This document shows positions 46,601 to 58,130 of a DNA stretch of 64,000 nt, in pieces. The notes beneath the pieces are model-generated. The model was not told the DNA's origin, searched no databases, and worked only from the letters and a program-made list of their open reading frames with translations. The DNA lies in contig CAJFCV020000001.1 of assembly GCA_904066235.2 (NCBI GenBank), positions 1,922,001 through 1,986,000 on the forward strand, given 5' to 3'. Within the stretch, counting starts at the first letter, position 1. Every line of letters starts with the position of its first letter. A program made the position numbers and the translations under genes. The stretch comes from Bursaphelenchus xylophilus (Eukaryota > Nematoda > Chromadorea > Rhabditida > Aphelenchoididae).

Positions 46601-49600
46601 TGGAAAGAAAACTGTAGAAAATGAGGAGACGGCAGAGAAAATTTGTTTTTCGGATATATCTTTTTGATCTTTAGGTGGAAAAAATTCAGTTTTTGTAGAA
46701 AGTTTTTCGACCTAAAAATCCTAACGATTTCTGGAAAATGCAAGGTTAAAGTCTCAGACACGTCTAAGAAAACCCTAATCTTAATTTTTTCCAAGTTTTA
46801 ATGAATGAAAAAATTTTGATTTTACAAATTCTTCGCCCAAAATCTCGATGATTTTTGTCAAGCTGGAGCTATAAAAACCTCGCATATGTCACAGGAAACT
46901 TTAATCCAAATTTTTGCCAAGTTTCATTACATACTAGCCCGTTGTAAAGTCGCTGAATTCATTTTTGGCGTTTGCACTGTGCAGAAAAGTCAGGGTGCGA
47001 GCGACAGCCCAAAAAGGCCTATTGCACAGTGCAAAAAGCAACAAATTGCAGAACATACTATTAAACCCCCTGACTTAAAAAAATTTATTTATTTTTTTGG
47101 GCTTACCAAAGAATTGCTCCCAAACTGAGCAAATAAAATTTCCAATTCGATCTGGACGCCAACTCCACATTTTTTTCCGTTTCATTATGCCCGAAATTCT
47201 CAATTCGTTTCACGTAAAAGATGCCACGGATGGGGAAAAACGGGTCCACAAAAATTCGAAATGGGCAGACATTGTTCTTCTCGAACCTCACCGAAATTCG
47301 ATCGAAATTCTCGTGGCTATTCACCAGCATGGGACAGGAGACGTTCGCCACACTCTGGCCATTGGCCACGACTTCTCCCGAGTCCTTTACCAGGACTGTC
47401 AGCTGAGTTTTGTTTTTGAAATGGGCCACATTCTCGGCGGAGTGGGCTTTGATGTCATAAAAGTGCGAAATTGAGTCATTACCGCTGTGTTTGGGTCTGA
47501 AATTGACAGAAGTTACTTATAATAGCATAGTTATGGTATGTGGATTCTAATTTAGTAGGTAGGCTACTTACTTTTTTTGTTTTATCCCATCAAATTCCAA
47601 AGCGAACACTTCACAGGAGGAGTAATATAATGTGATCCTACAAGGTAGAATAAATTCATCAGGAGGTAAAATCTATACTACTAGACTGTAAATCTCACAT
47701 AGTTTCAATTTTTACTTCAAAATACTTCAAAAATACGTTGATTTCAGGAATAAAAACAAAAAGAAATTTTTGGAAATTTGACGGCATAGCTTCAAAGAAA
47801 CTCCAAATTTGGTATGTTAGAGTAATCCTAGACGCGTAAAATTTTTGTACGTAGTTCTAAAAGCTGTCACAAGCTATGGACTAAAATTTTGAGTCATTTG
47901 CCCTACGGGCGTTTGAGAAAATCCAGATTTTTTGGAGCCCAAAATCTCAAATATTGAAAAAAAAAGTTTATAAAGTTTTGATACTGTTACAGTAATCCGA
48001 AAGACGAAAAATACCACGATACCATAGCAAGGTACCTCATCAATTTTTTGACTAAATTTTATATGATTTGCCCTAAGGGGGTCTGAGAAAAATCACTTTT
48101 TCGGACCCCAAGTCGTAAAAAAATCTGATCTTTTTTGACGCTACAGTAATCCCAACACGTTTTTGAATATGCTAACCAATAGTCTGGATGTAACGACTTA
48201 CGTAGCCTTATCGCAAAACTCCTCTGGGACAAACGTGTACTGCGCCAGTTCATACGTGTCGTAATCTCCAAAAAGGTTGTCAAAACTTTCGGTCTCTCTG
48301 ACTGAAATCACGCTAAAATACGGATATTTCCTGATGAATTGATCCTTACGCCGCCTTTGAAGTCCAACACAACGTCTGCAAAGCCACATAGAAGAGAGGA
48401 AGCTTCATGATTTTGAGTTTGAAGCCAAAACTCGACCAAAAAATGGAAAAATGGCTGGGAAAATGAGGAAAAACACCATTTTCAGCGGGAAAAAACAGTT
48501 TTCCTTGTCTTCCTTTGTTTCGCCATGCATAACACACTGTATTTTACCGCAGTGACAAATTTCAGATCGGGCCGGGCCATTCTGACGGCCGATCCGCGCT
48601 GCCCTTTAATTCCGATCGACATTACTGACCACTACTACAATATCGAGCCCTCCTCAACCGCTGAAGCTGCGGAACGCCTCGAAAAGCTCGGCAAATTAGT
48701 TAAGAAGCCGAATTGCCAACAAGCCCAGGCATTGAAGACGGCCGGTGCTTTGGAAAGGTATCAAAAAATCCGACTTTTGTATGGCTCCAACGTTCTGCAA
48801 AACGCTTCGGATGTCGGGGTTACAGTAACTCCAACCGAGGCTGTAAGTTGATTTATTGCAAGTAGAAGACCTATATCAAGTGTTCTAATAACCTATTTTA
48901 CAAAATTTCAATTTTTTCCCGACCGAGATCGAACCCGCGACCTTTCGATTGATAGATTTTCAAATTACCAGTTGCGCCATGGAGACACATGACCCCAATT
49001 TTACCGGAAATCAAAATTTTGTTGTAAAAGTATTAGTATTGGGATAATCCAGGCTTCAAAATTGAATTTTAGTCCTTCTAACATCCTAGGGCGCACGTTG
49101 CCACTCAAAAATTTTAAAAAATCCCGCTAAAAGTAATCGATATCCGTATTTTAGGTGGTTTTCGGAGATAACGTGGTAGTTGAGATTGAGTTCAAAAATA
49201 ATTCACCCAAATATCGAACAGTCAACGTATCAGTCCGAGTGCATTTGCGAAATAAAGATGGAAAAGTTGGAACTCAAGTCAATGGCTACAAGGAGACGTA
49301 TGAGTTATCTTCTGGGCAAAGTAAGTATTCAAGCCGACTAAATTTGCATTTACCAGCCATTCTCAGCACTTTGAGGTTGTTTTAAGCAATGCCAAAGGCT
49401 ATGCCAAAAGCGCGGGAAATTTGAAATTCAAAAATAAAAGTCTCCCTATGGCAATATAAATTGAATTCCTGATTTACAGGTGAATCCCTACGTCTACTGA
49501 CACCAGTATCCGAATATATTCGGGTCTCCGGCAACGATAGCTACGATTTTGTAGCCGTGATTTCCGGCACAGTGCAAGAGACGGGCCAAATTTTTTTCCA

Positions 49601-50068
49601 CGAAGAGAACTTTCATATAAGCACGTCAATCCTTGGCATCGTCGCACCGGCCACAGCAGTGGTCGATCAAGTCGTAATAGCCCTCATAGCCGTCACTAAT
49701 CCCCTACCAGAGCCACTCAAATATTGCAAACTTGAGCTGACATCAGGTCATAAAGCTGATCAAGTAGTGCATGTCGACCGAATGCCGAGGTAAATTCAGT
49801 GTCTGACAGAAAGAACAGACAAAATACTATGTAAAAATTTCAGCTGTAGCTTTATTGTTATATATTTTCATACCTAAAATCGCGATGTTATCTATGACTC
49901 ATCTTTTAACCCTAAATTTTCAGTGAGATCGCTCCAGGGCAACGGATCAAACTCCCAATTAGAATTCGACTTCCTTCACTTGATCTACGTGTACTTGTGG
50001 CCAAATTGCACTGCGAGCCGCTCGGAAAAGTGACAGCTACACACATTTTGGAAGTAAAAGAAGAATAA
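40678..50068 (+). CDS. transglutaminase-family protein with Cys-to-Ser active site, 11 exons
   Basis: Exons 40678-40726, 40793-40859, 40932-41187, 42329-42485, 43172-43305, 43376-43801, 44636-44946, 48566-48842, 49155-49320, 49480-49789 and 49924-50068 join in phase to 765 residues. Domain order is that of animal transglutaminases: N-terminal beta sandwich (about 20-170, LVVRRG...FTIHLS), core (about 200-465, with WVHGQFDENTL and the IRSLGICAR block), and two C-terminal barrels (about 550-650 and 660-765, with TNPLPEPLKYCKLEL). Aligned without gaps to the GQCW...RCLGIP signature, the catalytic Cys falls on Ser307 (TESF); His374 (YHIWVE) and Asp397 (GWQLVDPT) are kept. It therefore probably cannot crosslink and may be structural, like erythrocyte band 4.2. 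No N-terminal signal peptide. A 5S gene and an antisense gene lie in introns 4 and 7. Confidence 0.85.
42750..42920. repeat. GCACAGTGC-palindrome cluster in transglutaminase intron 4
   Basis: Six GCAC-N-GTGC or one-mismatch sites, including TTTGCACTGTGCAATAGGC, which is also seen at about 27447 and 47016. Confidence 0.7.
42971..43088 (+). rRNA. 5S ribosomal RNA gene
   Basis: 118 nt. The core GCACGCCATCCCGTCCGATC, TGGCAAGTTAAGCAAC and TTAGTACTTGGATCGGAGAC blocks match nematode and general eukaryotic 5S rRNA. The ends GTGTACGCC and GGCGTACGC pair over nine base pairs (one G-U) as helix I. The internal control region is present and a T run follows directly. Sited in the sense direction in intron 4 of the transglutaminase gene, alone rather than in a tandem array. 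It looks intact, though some positions (for example GGTGCGCTTGA) differ from C. elegans, so a recent pseudogene cannot be excluded. Confidence 0.85.
43090..43094 (+). terminator. RNA polymerase III T-run terminator of the 5S gene
   Basis: Five consecutive T residues two bases after the last paired base of the 5S helix I, in the position expected for pol III termination. Confidence 0.7.
43944..44027. mobile_element. 84-bp minimal hairpin of the TA-type MITE
   Basis: CAGCGACGGACCTGATCC and an inverse ending CCGGTCCGCCACTC, flanked by TA. The arms nearly meet (AAAACGTATCATTT and its inverse). In transglutaminase intron 6, next to TNA-MITE fragments at 43868-43930 and 44040-44230. Confidence 0.75.
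44375..44587. mobile_element. 213-bp TIR element, CACGTCAAACTGAG ends
   Basis: Left CACGTCAAACTGAG and right CTCAGTTTGACGTG are exact inverses. It interrupts a half copy of the CTGTCGGGAAAATAA hairpin MITE (44320-44370). A second copy of the family at 56180 onward is the host of the nested palindromes. Confidence 0.8.
44995..45110. mobile_element. GCACAGTGC-palindrome element fragment
   Basis: AATTGCACAGTGCAAGG and TTTGCACAGTGCATGTCGC, then the TTTGCGAATGGACTAGT terminus seen at 27530-27550. In transglutaminase intron 7. 45111-46033 is otherwise AT-rich with a partial TNA MITE (about 45500-45900). Confidence 0.65.
46034..48408 (-). CDS. type I single-pass membrane protein, 5 exons, nested antisense in the transglutaminase gene
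   Basis: Exons 48408-48350, 48312-48202, 47637-47572, 47496-47107 and 46271-46034 join in phase to 287 residues. A signal peptide (MKLPLFYVALQTLCWTSKA) is split by a 37-base intron; without that intron the signal frame stops, which decided the model. The ectodomain has several cysteines (EEFCDKA, YYSSCEVF, VSCPML, NNVCPF) and N-glycosylation sites. One transmembrane helix lies near residues 206-227 (LLSLGAILWGITVGLVIFTI). The basic, Ser/Lys/Glu-rich tail is about 60 residues. No family recognised; it resembles a small surface receptor or adaptor. The whole gene lies inside intron 7 of the transglutaminase gene. Introns 4 and 2 contain MITE fragments (46285-46930) and AT-rich repeats. Confidence 0.75.
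48916..48986 (-). other. tRNA-like relic in transglutaminase intron 8
   Basis: Minus strand TGGCGCAACTGG fits an A box, and AAGGTCGCGGGTTCGATCTC contains a B-box-like core. That block is shared with the tRNA-like sequence at 58053-58130. The acceptor stem does not pair and the anticodon loop lacks the U33 position, so it is not a working tRNA. Confidence 0.5.
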
Positions 50069-50410
50069 GATGTTCATGTATAATATAATTTCGAAAAAAG
50101 CGTTAATTTTGAAGTAAACTACTCGTAATCATATGTGTTTTACAATTTACTGCCCACAGTAAGCGAGAAAATTACCTAACGGTTGAGGAAATACGTCATT
50201 ATGACGTATTTTTTGGAATAATTCCCGAAAATTTCGCGAATTTCGTGCTTTTAGGCGAAAGTTGACAAAACAAATAAGTTTCTTCGGGAAAATGTTTCGA
50301 CATTGTTGCGTATGCCTTGTAAAAGGTGGTGTGTTAGTCGACCGGTCAATTTTCAGGCTTGAAATTTTAATTTCCACCTTTTTATTATACTTGGTCTAAT
50401 TCAGGTCGGG

Positions 50411-51849
50411 ATGGACAATTTGATGGTGACGGTGTGCGAGAATATCGACAATCAACGGCTGGGAATCTATGCCGGAGCACGATTTGACTCGTAGGTTGTT
50501 TATTGGTTTTGTTTTTTGATTTTTAGGAGGTAAATTTATCTTGGACTGGGTGAATTGATTGAGCATTGATTTCTTTGTGTTTTTCGCCGAAAATATTGGG
50601 GATTCTTGGTGTTATTAGATGTGATAGGGGGTTTCAGTATTTGCGGGTCAAAGTGACATTTTTTTACATAATAATATCTGCGAGGGGGGTGAATTTTTGA
50701 AGTCAGAGAGCTATTTTGTTGCCTAAATCAATGTATTTGTTATAACTTGGCTATAAATGCCCGAAACAGCGGCAAATTTTTTGAATTCCACACTTCTGAC
50801 CTATTCTTTCCAGATTCGAAGCTTTCCGCTCCACACTTGTCGAATGGATGGCCATTACCCATCAACGAATGGCCATCAACAGCTCCCGCCAAATGGGTGT
50901 AAAATACGGCGCTGAAGCTCGAGAGCGCTTCAAATTCCGGAGTATTTACTTCCGCTGTTTCCGACATGGCCCTGGCCGTCGAACCGAACGCAAACAGCCG
51001 AATCGAGAGAAGAATGCGCGAGATTGCGGGGCTTATCTTAGAGTAGTCTTCGACCCGTCCGCGGACGAAATGGTGATCAGTACATGCCATTTGAAGCATC
51101 GATTCCACACTCCCTGCAGAGAGGATACGGTGAAGATGGTTGGGCGTCGAAGCCAATGGTTCGAATGGGGTAAGAATTTAATTTTTTTGTTTGGTTTTTA
51201 GATCTGGTAATGGTGAACATAAAATAATGCCTATTTTGACGTTTCAGTGGAAGAGCTGGCTCCGTCACGCGGCCAAATGATCTCTCGCTACATTTTCAGC
51301 GATGAATTGTATACACCGGACAATGTTTTCGAGTCCCTCCAGCATCTTCACCATATCGGAAATGTGATGAATACCATGCCGATGATCCGAAAACACCCAG
51401 CTGTCAAGTTGATCAGGCGCAACCAAAAACCGAGAGCCACAATCGAGCGGGAGAGAGAGATTTTGGAGCGGTGTCTGCCGAAAAATACGGCCAATATTCC
51501 AATCAAGGACCTTCAACTCTTCACCAGTGCGGTTCAAATGATGAAATTCCCCGCAGAACCGGAGAAGATGGATATCAGTGAGAGTGAAGAGGAAGAAGTC
51601 GTCGACGAGGAGGATTTGCAAGTAGCTAGATACATCGAGATTTCCGATAGTCCCGCCAAGTACGAGAAATTTGCTCGGCGACCAGCCCAGGAGAAGGTCA
51701 ACAACACCATGAAGAAGACCAAGGCCCCTATGGACATAGTCAAATTCCCTACGGAGAAGCGGAATCTCACATTGGAAAGCGAACAGAAGCTGAAAAAGTT
51801 GTTGGATGACCTGGGAAAAGCTGAACCGCTAATTGATGTCCTTGGTTAA
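50411..51849 (+). CDS. protein with FAR1/ZSWIM-like DNA-binding domain, 3 exons
   Basis: Exons 50411-50490, 50814-51169 and 51248-51849 join in phase to 345 residues. Residues about 28-128 look like the N-terminal FAR1-type zinc domain of MULE transposase-derived proteins such as ZSWIM3: an F/Y-rich lead (FKFRSIYFRCFR), a basic segment, then CGAYLRVVFD (Cys98), STCHLKHRFHTPC (Cys118, His119, His122, His125, Cys128). There is no transposase core or SWIM finger after it; the second half is charged, with an acidic run (SESEEEEVVDEED) and a helical C-terminus. It is probably a nuclear DNA-binding protein domesticated from a transposon lineage. It starts 343 bp after the transglutaminase stop on the same strand. 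The domain call is by pattern only. Confidence 0.6.
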
Positions 51850-52439
51850 TATAAGAATTTTCATTTTTTATCACATTTTGTTGAATATCAAAAAATATTT
51901 TGTTGGCTATTATACGGAAATTTAATAAAATTTTCGTTGTTCTAGAGGTTTTTGAAAATATTTTTTTATCCCTTGCACTTGGGTTGATTACTTTTTGAAA
52001 TTTGATTTTTTGTTTTAATCCCTTTTGTTGATGTCTTGTGTGGCTGAAATTAACTCTTGCTAAAAATTCCAGCAAGGATTTTTTTTTATTTTTTTTTTTG
52101 AAATTTTTATTTCAACCCCGAAAAATTCGGGGAATAAAAAAGCCGGAGATGGCGATTGAGTTGAAAATTGAAACTCTGAGTTCAGACGGCGATGATGTCA
52201 ACTGGTTGGCGTCGTGGGTTTCCGGGGATCAGATAAGAATGTAGTTTGAAAAATTTAGAGACTTACTAAAGCCATTTATTTTGAAACATTCGGTGATTTC
52301 CGGCTTTTATACGCCGTGTTCGGCTGAAACAGAGCAATTTTTCTGTTTTTCACGGCTTGCTTGAGCACCCGTTTACAAGTCTGGCTACTTATTTGACCTA
52401 AAATTGTAATTTTACACCGTGATTATACAGTAAAAGCTA
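51850..52439. other. 5' flank of OAC copy 1 with hairpin and short conserved ORF
   Basis: Contains a CCCCGAAAAATTCGGGG hairpin (about 52112) and a 32-codon ORF (MAIELKIETL...) around 52149-52244. Both are found again in altered form before copy 2 (59798-59952), so the duplication extends about 330 bp upstream of the start codon. Confidence 0.6.
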
Positions 52440-55400
52440 ATGTCTAAGGACTTGTTGTTAGATGTACAAGGTCTACGATGCCTGGCTGTCATATTCGTGG
52501 TCCTTTTCCATTTATGGCCAACGGTTTTTCAAAACGGATTTTTGGGAGTTGATATGTGAGTTTAACATAATCTAAATGCTCAAATCAAGACAAGTAGACT
52601 TTGTTGAGGATTGGAATAAATTTAGATTAGGACTTTTTAAGACTCATCCGGCATTTTTAGTATACACTTTGTAGAAATCATCAATATTTTTAGGTTGAAA
52701 TTATGCAAAGATTCAAATCTTTGCTAAATTTCAATTTAAAAATTTTGACGGTTTCTGAAAAGTGTAAACTAAAAATATCGGATGTGTCCTAGAAAGCCCT
52801 AATCTCAATTTTTACCGAGTTTTATTAAAGTCTAAAAATCGAACTTTGACAGTTAAAATACGAAACAAATAAAAAAAAAATAATTTTTTGATATTTTTGT
52901 TTTTGTTCGAAAATTTTCATTTAGGGTTTTTCAGATTTTTTGTGATCTCCGGTTTCATTATGTGCAAGATTTTGCATAAAAAATCGATTGACTTTTCCAC
53001 TGCGCAAGACTTTTACTTCCGCCGATTTCGCCGGATAATTCCGCTCTATTTGACCGTTATTATTGCTACGATTTACGCCGCTTACAAGATCATGAACCCG
53101 TTGGAGTTCAAAACTGTGGCCAAGGAATCAAAATCAGCCATGTTTTTTGTTTCAAATATTTTTAATTTGCCCGAAACCGGGTATTTCGGCGCGGAAAATA
53201 CGTTCCCCCTGTTTCTACACACATGGTCGTTGTCCGTGGAACTACAATTTTATGTAATAGTACCCGTGATCTTTTACCTTTTGGAAAAATTTAATGGAAT
53301 CTCGACGAAGAGTGGAGCAATTTTTTTGGCAATTATTGGGCTGATTAGTTTGACGCTGCAGAAATATTTCAGTTATGGTAAGTTGGCGGTTGGAAAATGG
53401 AGGAAAGCGGTCGTAGTACTACCGAGACAAGAGGTATTGATAATTTGTCGCGGCGAAAAATGGGAGATAAAAAATGCACTGTGCAATTTTTTGGGTCGTT
53501 TTTGGGTCGAACGCACTGAGCGCAGCACTTTACTGAGCGCAGCACTTTTTCGCGAATTTCGCAGCAACACGCCAAAACCGCACTCTGCAAATTATCCAGA
53601 CTTTTTGCTCCGAGTCACATCTCCGGGACACCGCAGCGAACAGAAGACATGCTGAACAAACTTTTTTGCAAATAATTTGAGGTCAACTTTGCGCCCGTAA
53701 ATTGAGATTTTTATTTTTGACATCATCTTTTTGTTTCTGTAGTATCAATCGGGAGGTGTCACTAGATCTGCAAAACATTGGTTGTGATACACTGTCGTAA
53801 ATTTCCTTCTTTGAGAGTTGGATTAATAACCAAGTCGTCGAAATGGATATGCAATAGTCATCCATTTCGATAGTTTTGGTTGGTAATCCATCTCATAAAG
53901 CAGGATATTTACGCAGATGAGCCGTAATCGATGCTTATGGGTTATAACTTATAAGCAGCCACATTCTTGCTAGTAGCTTCCATTTGTGAATCGAATTTTA
54001 CGCGTATAAATTGTTTTTTAGATGAAAACAGATCTCACATGTCGTTGTACTGCCGAATTTGGCAATTTATCGCTGGATTTGCTGCCTTTTATATCCGAAA
54101 TAAAATCTTTGAAAATGGAAACGATGAAGTAAAGTATCAACTGCTCGAGTGTCAAAGTTCCGACGATTCAACAGTCGAAAAAACGGACGCAAATTTATTA
54201 TTAGGAATCCGAAAAGTGTTTACTATTCAAACTCTGGTCGTGATACTAATGATTTTACAACTATGCGTAAAATACGCTCAAAACAAAGAGATCGAACGGA
54301 TTTTAATTGTGATGACTGCTGCAACACTGCTTGGCTTCGGAGATTCAGTCTTATCGATGGAAAGGTTTGTGAAGGTCGGCGACATTTCGTATGCAATCTA
54401 CTTGATTCATTGGCCGTTTTTGGAGCTCTTCAAATTCGGAGATTTTGGAAAGAATGGCGGGAATGAAATTGGAATTCAAGGTGCGTTATTAATTTTTTTT
54501 GCTACGTGATGTAGTCCGCGATTGTATTAGTTATTTTAGATGGCGTATTTTTGATAACATCCGTCCTGATTGTCGCATATCTGCTCGAAAATTTTTTTAA
54601 GACGCTATCGAGCTATGTCACTTCATGGAGTTTGCTAGTCACGACTTTATTACTGCTCTACAGTACTGCTTATTACGCCACAATGTTCATTGAAAGCAAA
54701 TCTTGGGAAAAAAGTTTGACTAATCACAGTCAAAGTAATACGACAGAAATAAGCTTTGAAGACCGCGTAATCAAACTGTATGAAAACAGGGGCAATACCA
54801 ATTTAACGACGAAAGAAGCAATCGACTTTAATATGGAAATGAAGGACTATGTGCAGAAAAATTTTAGTACTTGCCACAATCAAAGTCAAGTCATGCCGAC
54901 GGATGTGAAATTGGACTGGAAATATTATTCGTATTGGTGTCATAAAAGAGCAAGTAATTTTACTACGTTTTGAAAATCCAGAAGAGAATTTATTCAAGTG
55001 CGACGCTCAGGTTTCCTTGAAAAATCAAAACTAATCTGCGCCAAGCTTTATCGAAATCTGAGCGTTGCATTTCGAGCCTCTCCCCTGACAAACAAGTCTA
55101 ACTTTTGATGATTGTAGGGCAATGGAAAGAAAGAAGTGCTTCTACTTGGCAACAGTCTTTCTCGCGACTTATATTTTGGGGTTCAGCATTATTTTTCCGA
55201 TGTTTTTGATCATCTGACCTTTCTCTCGGCCTCTGGTTGCATTCCTTTTGCTTCAGAATATATCAGTGGAGGATGTCGCTCATACGTGAAGCAAATAATT
55301 CCGGTTGTCAAAAAATGGCATCGACCCGTCGATATTGTTATTTTACAACAATCGTGAGTGTACATTTTAAAAATAGGCATTATCGCATTTTACAATTGTT

Positions 55401-56081
55401 TGCAAAAGTTTGAACTTTCAGATTTTGACAAAACTTGGCGTTAGTTTTGATGAGGACTTTCTAAGGCGTATGCACGCTATTTAGACCGCGCTTTGCAGAA
55501 ACTATGGGGGTTTTTAGATCGAAAATTCGCAATTCGGCGATTTTTTACCTAAAAATATTGATGGTTTCTACAAAACGTGGGCGAAAAATCCTCCGATCAT
55601 TACTTTCTATTTAAATTACAAACATTTCAGTTACCTAAAATTATGGCCCCACAATTACACAAAAAATGACGCCATTCAACGGGATATTCAGCGATTTTAC
55701 GACGAACTTTCGCCACTTGTAAAAGATGTCATCTTTATGAGTTCCGCGGACTTTTTCGAGTATCATCCATTTCAAAAAATGCAAAAATCAATCCTAAATA
55801 ACGAGGATTTATCGCAGTATCAAATAAAATACGGCTATGGGCGTTCCTTGTACGGCGATACGCAGCGACGAATCGACGCGATCAAATGCGAAAAGTGCCG
55901 GAAAATCGATTATTCGGAGCAATATTGCGATAAAATCAAGGATTCTTGCACAATAATCCATGAGAATAAGATTTTGCAACATCACGATGGACGACACTCA
56001 ACGATGTACGGTTCATTGCTGTTGGCGGAGAAGCTGAAAGAAGAATATGATCATTGGGAAAATTCGAGAACGGAATTGTGA
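52440..56081 (+). CDS. acyltransferase-3 / SGNH O-acyltransferase (OAC-type), copy 1, 6 exons
   Basis: Integral membrane enzyme predicted to move acyl groups onto an extracellular or lumenal acceptor. Exons 52440-52555, 52935-53377, 54022-54480, 54540-54949, 55118-55353 and 55631-56081 join in phase to 704 residues. The acyltransferase-3 domain opens with LDVQGLRCLAVIFVVLFH (His24), GVDIFFVISGF and a YFRRFRRIIPLY arginine motif, followed by several membrane helices. A lumenal region leads to an SGNH hydrolase-like domain with GNS (Ser489) and DGRH (Asp674, His677). There is no NRF domain, unlike NRF-6. Exon 4 only fits if intron 4 begins GC (GCAAGT), a GC-AG intron. Intron 2 is 360 bp longer than in copy 2 because of a GCACAGTGC element; introns 4 and 5 hold short TNA-MITE remnants. 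The substrate is unknown. Confidence 0.9.
53460..53640. mobile_element. GCACAGTGC-related insertion in intron 2 of OAC copy 1
   Basis: Has AATGCACTGTGCAATTT and degenerate GCACTGAGCGCAGC repeats. Absent from the matching intron of copy 2, so it was gained after the duplication or lost from copy 2. Confidence 0.55.
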
Positions 56082-56391
56082 ATAGATACTAATGTTGAAT
56101 AATAAACAAAGCCGGGTTTTGACGGTGTCTTTGAAAGGTTTAGGTTACAATATTCAATGCGTAATTTTTGTGCTCGTAGCACGTCAAACTGAGGAGTCCG
56201 GTGACCGGAATAGACTCTTCGCTATCGGCTTTTTACACTTCGTCTTGATTTCGCAGAGAAAGAGAGAAAAAAGACACGCAAAAGCGTACTCTCTCGCCCC
56301 AAAAATTCCCCATTTCAAACGTTTTTTCGCGTCTTTTTTTTGGCAAGGTGCCAATCCGTTCAACGGACTGTTTTAGCTTATCTCAGTTTAA

Positions 56392-57630
56392 CCCTTTCCG
56401 GACGAGTCGGCACGTATATATTAAAATGAAAGAGGGTACCCTACTGAGTAACGGCATAATAGTGGTTCAGCCCATCGAAGCGTTATTTGGGACTTATGAC
56501 AAAAAATGTCCTAAAAAGTACCCCTACTTGACATATCACTTTTAAAATTTTTGCGACAAGCTGTAAATCGGAAACTACCCCTAAATTAAAGTCGAGGAGT
56601 CCTAGTATTGTTACATCCAAGAACTGTCCAAATCGGAGCACCATAGGATTTGTTATCGATTTTTGGAAATTGAATTTTTAATTTTGGTCAATTTTGGACC
56701 TAAAATCAAGTATATCTTCCGCCGGTATCAACCATTTCGGTCCAAATGTGGTTTTTCCGAATCTATTGTGATGCTAGCTTCTTACTAGAATATTTCCACA
56801 AAAAACCTATGAGGCATATTTCTGTAAAACGCGGAAATGTTGAAAGTGTAAAGCTTTCATAGTATAAAATGTCGCCGCGAGCCGCGAAGGGACGGGCGCA
56901 GCTCGAAACGAGAAAATATTTTAAGATTTTTCGAGAAGTTTGATTTTAGCGTGAAACCAAATTCAACTCGATTGAAATTGCCTGAAAAAGAGTAAAAATA
57001 TAAAAATGACATTTAGGTAATGTTTGCGTGCTATTTCTGCCTGTATTTCGTGTTGAAATGAGCTTTTCGACACCAAAATAATATTTCTCGAAGAAAAAAT
57101 TATTATTTTCTCATTTCGAGCTGCGCCCGTCCCTCCGCGGCTCGCGGCGACATTTTATACGATCAAACCTTTACGTTTTCAACATTTACGCGTTTTACAG
57201 AAATATGCCTCATAGGTTTTTTCTGGAAATATTCTAGTAAGAAGGTAGCATCACAATAGATTTGGAAAAACCACATTTGGACCGAAATGGTTGATACCGG
57301 CGGAAGATATACTTGATTTTAGGTCCAAAATTGACCAAAATTAAAAATTCAATTTCCAAAAATCGATAACAAATCCTATGGTGCTCCGATTTGGACAGTT
57401 CTTGGATGTAACAATACTAGGACTCCTCGACTTTAATTTAGGGGTAGTTTCCGATTTACAGCTTGTCACAAAAATTTTAAAAGTGATATGTCAAGTAGGG
57501 GTACTTTTTAGGACATTTTTTGTCATAAGTCCCAAATAACGCTTCGATGGGCTGAACCACTATTATGCCGTTACTCAGTAGGGTACCCTCTTTCATTTTA
57601 ATATATACGTGCCGATTCGTCCGGAAAGGG
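56392..57630. mobile_element. 1.24-kb palindromic element with TTAA target duplication
   Basis: Ends CCCTTTCCGGACGAGTCGG and its near-perfect inverse, flanked by TTAA at 56388-56391 and 57631-57634. The arms are about 560 bp each around a loop near 57011. TTAA plus a CCC-initial terminus is the signature of piggyBac-type transposition; no transposase is present, so it is a non-autonomous fold-back element. Both arms carry the same 39-codon ORF, mirrored. Confidence 0.85.
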
Positions 57631-58052
57631 TTAAAAGACGATTTTTGGCTCGCTGCGTCAGCGGTGGACATAGGAAAAAATCGATTTTGAGTTTTTTGCA
57701 TAAAAATGACCGTCGACATGTGCTAAGGAGAAGCGAACAACAGTTTTTCTCAATTCTGCCCGGAAGGCATAAATTTGCTTAAATTTGTCTTTTTTGGAAT
57801 TTTCGACCTGGCGACGTCATAGAAAGAGCAAATCACCCAAAATTTTGCTTGTATACGTTTTCGACCATTGGGAATTCATTTTTTTGAAAACTAAGTCTCT
57901 CAGATTACTGTAACATAGGCATATTGTAATCCGGTCGATAAAAATCGACCGTAACTCCTTCATATCAAAAATCCCACAGGATTTTATTTCAGATTCGGAA
58001 TCAGCATAAAATTCTGCATATTATACACATAATGTGAGGTCATAACTCCAGG

Positions 58053-58130
58053 GGGGAGATCGCGTAGTATATTGGATTTTGGCAAAAAGTACGTTTGAAA
58101 GGTCGCGGGTTCGATCCCCGCTTGGTGCAA
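58053..58130 (+). other. tRNA-like sequence, left arm of palindrome
   Basis: TAGTATATTGG fits an A box and GGTTCGATCCC a B box. The T arm GCGGG-TTCGATC-CCCGC pairs perfectly, but the acceptor stem does not pair. SINE-like or a decayed tRNA. Confidence 0.55.

Noticed and set aside
47097..47474. 125-codon + strand ORF
   Set aside because: Exact antisense shadow of exon 4 of the nested membrane-protein gene.
56348..57719. Mirrored ORF (MKEGTLLSNGIIVVQPIE...) on both strands
   Set aside because: The two copies are the arms of the TTAA-flanked palindrome. Thirty-nine codons with no start context or homologs known to me; likely chance.
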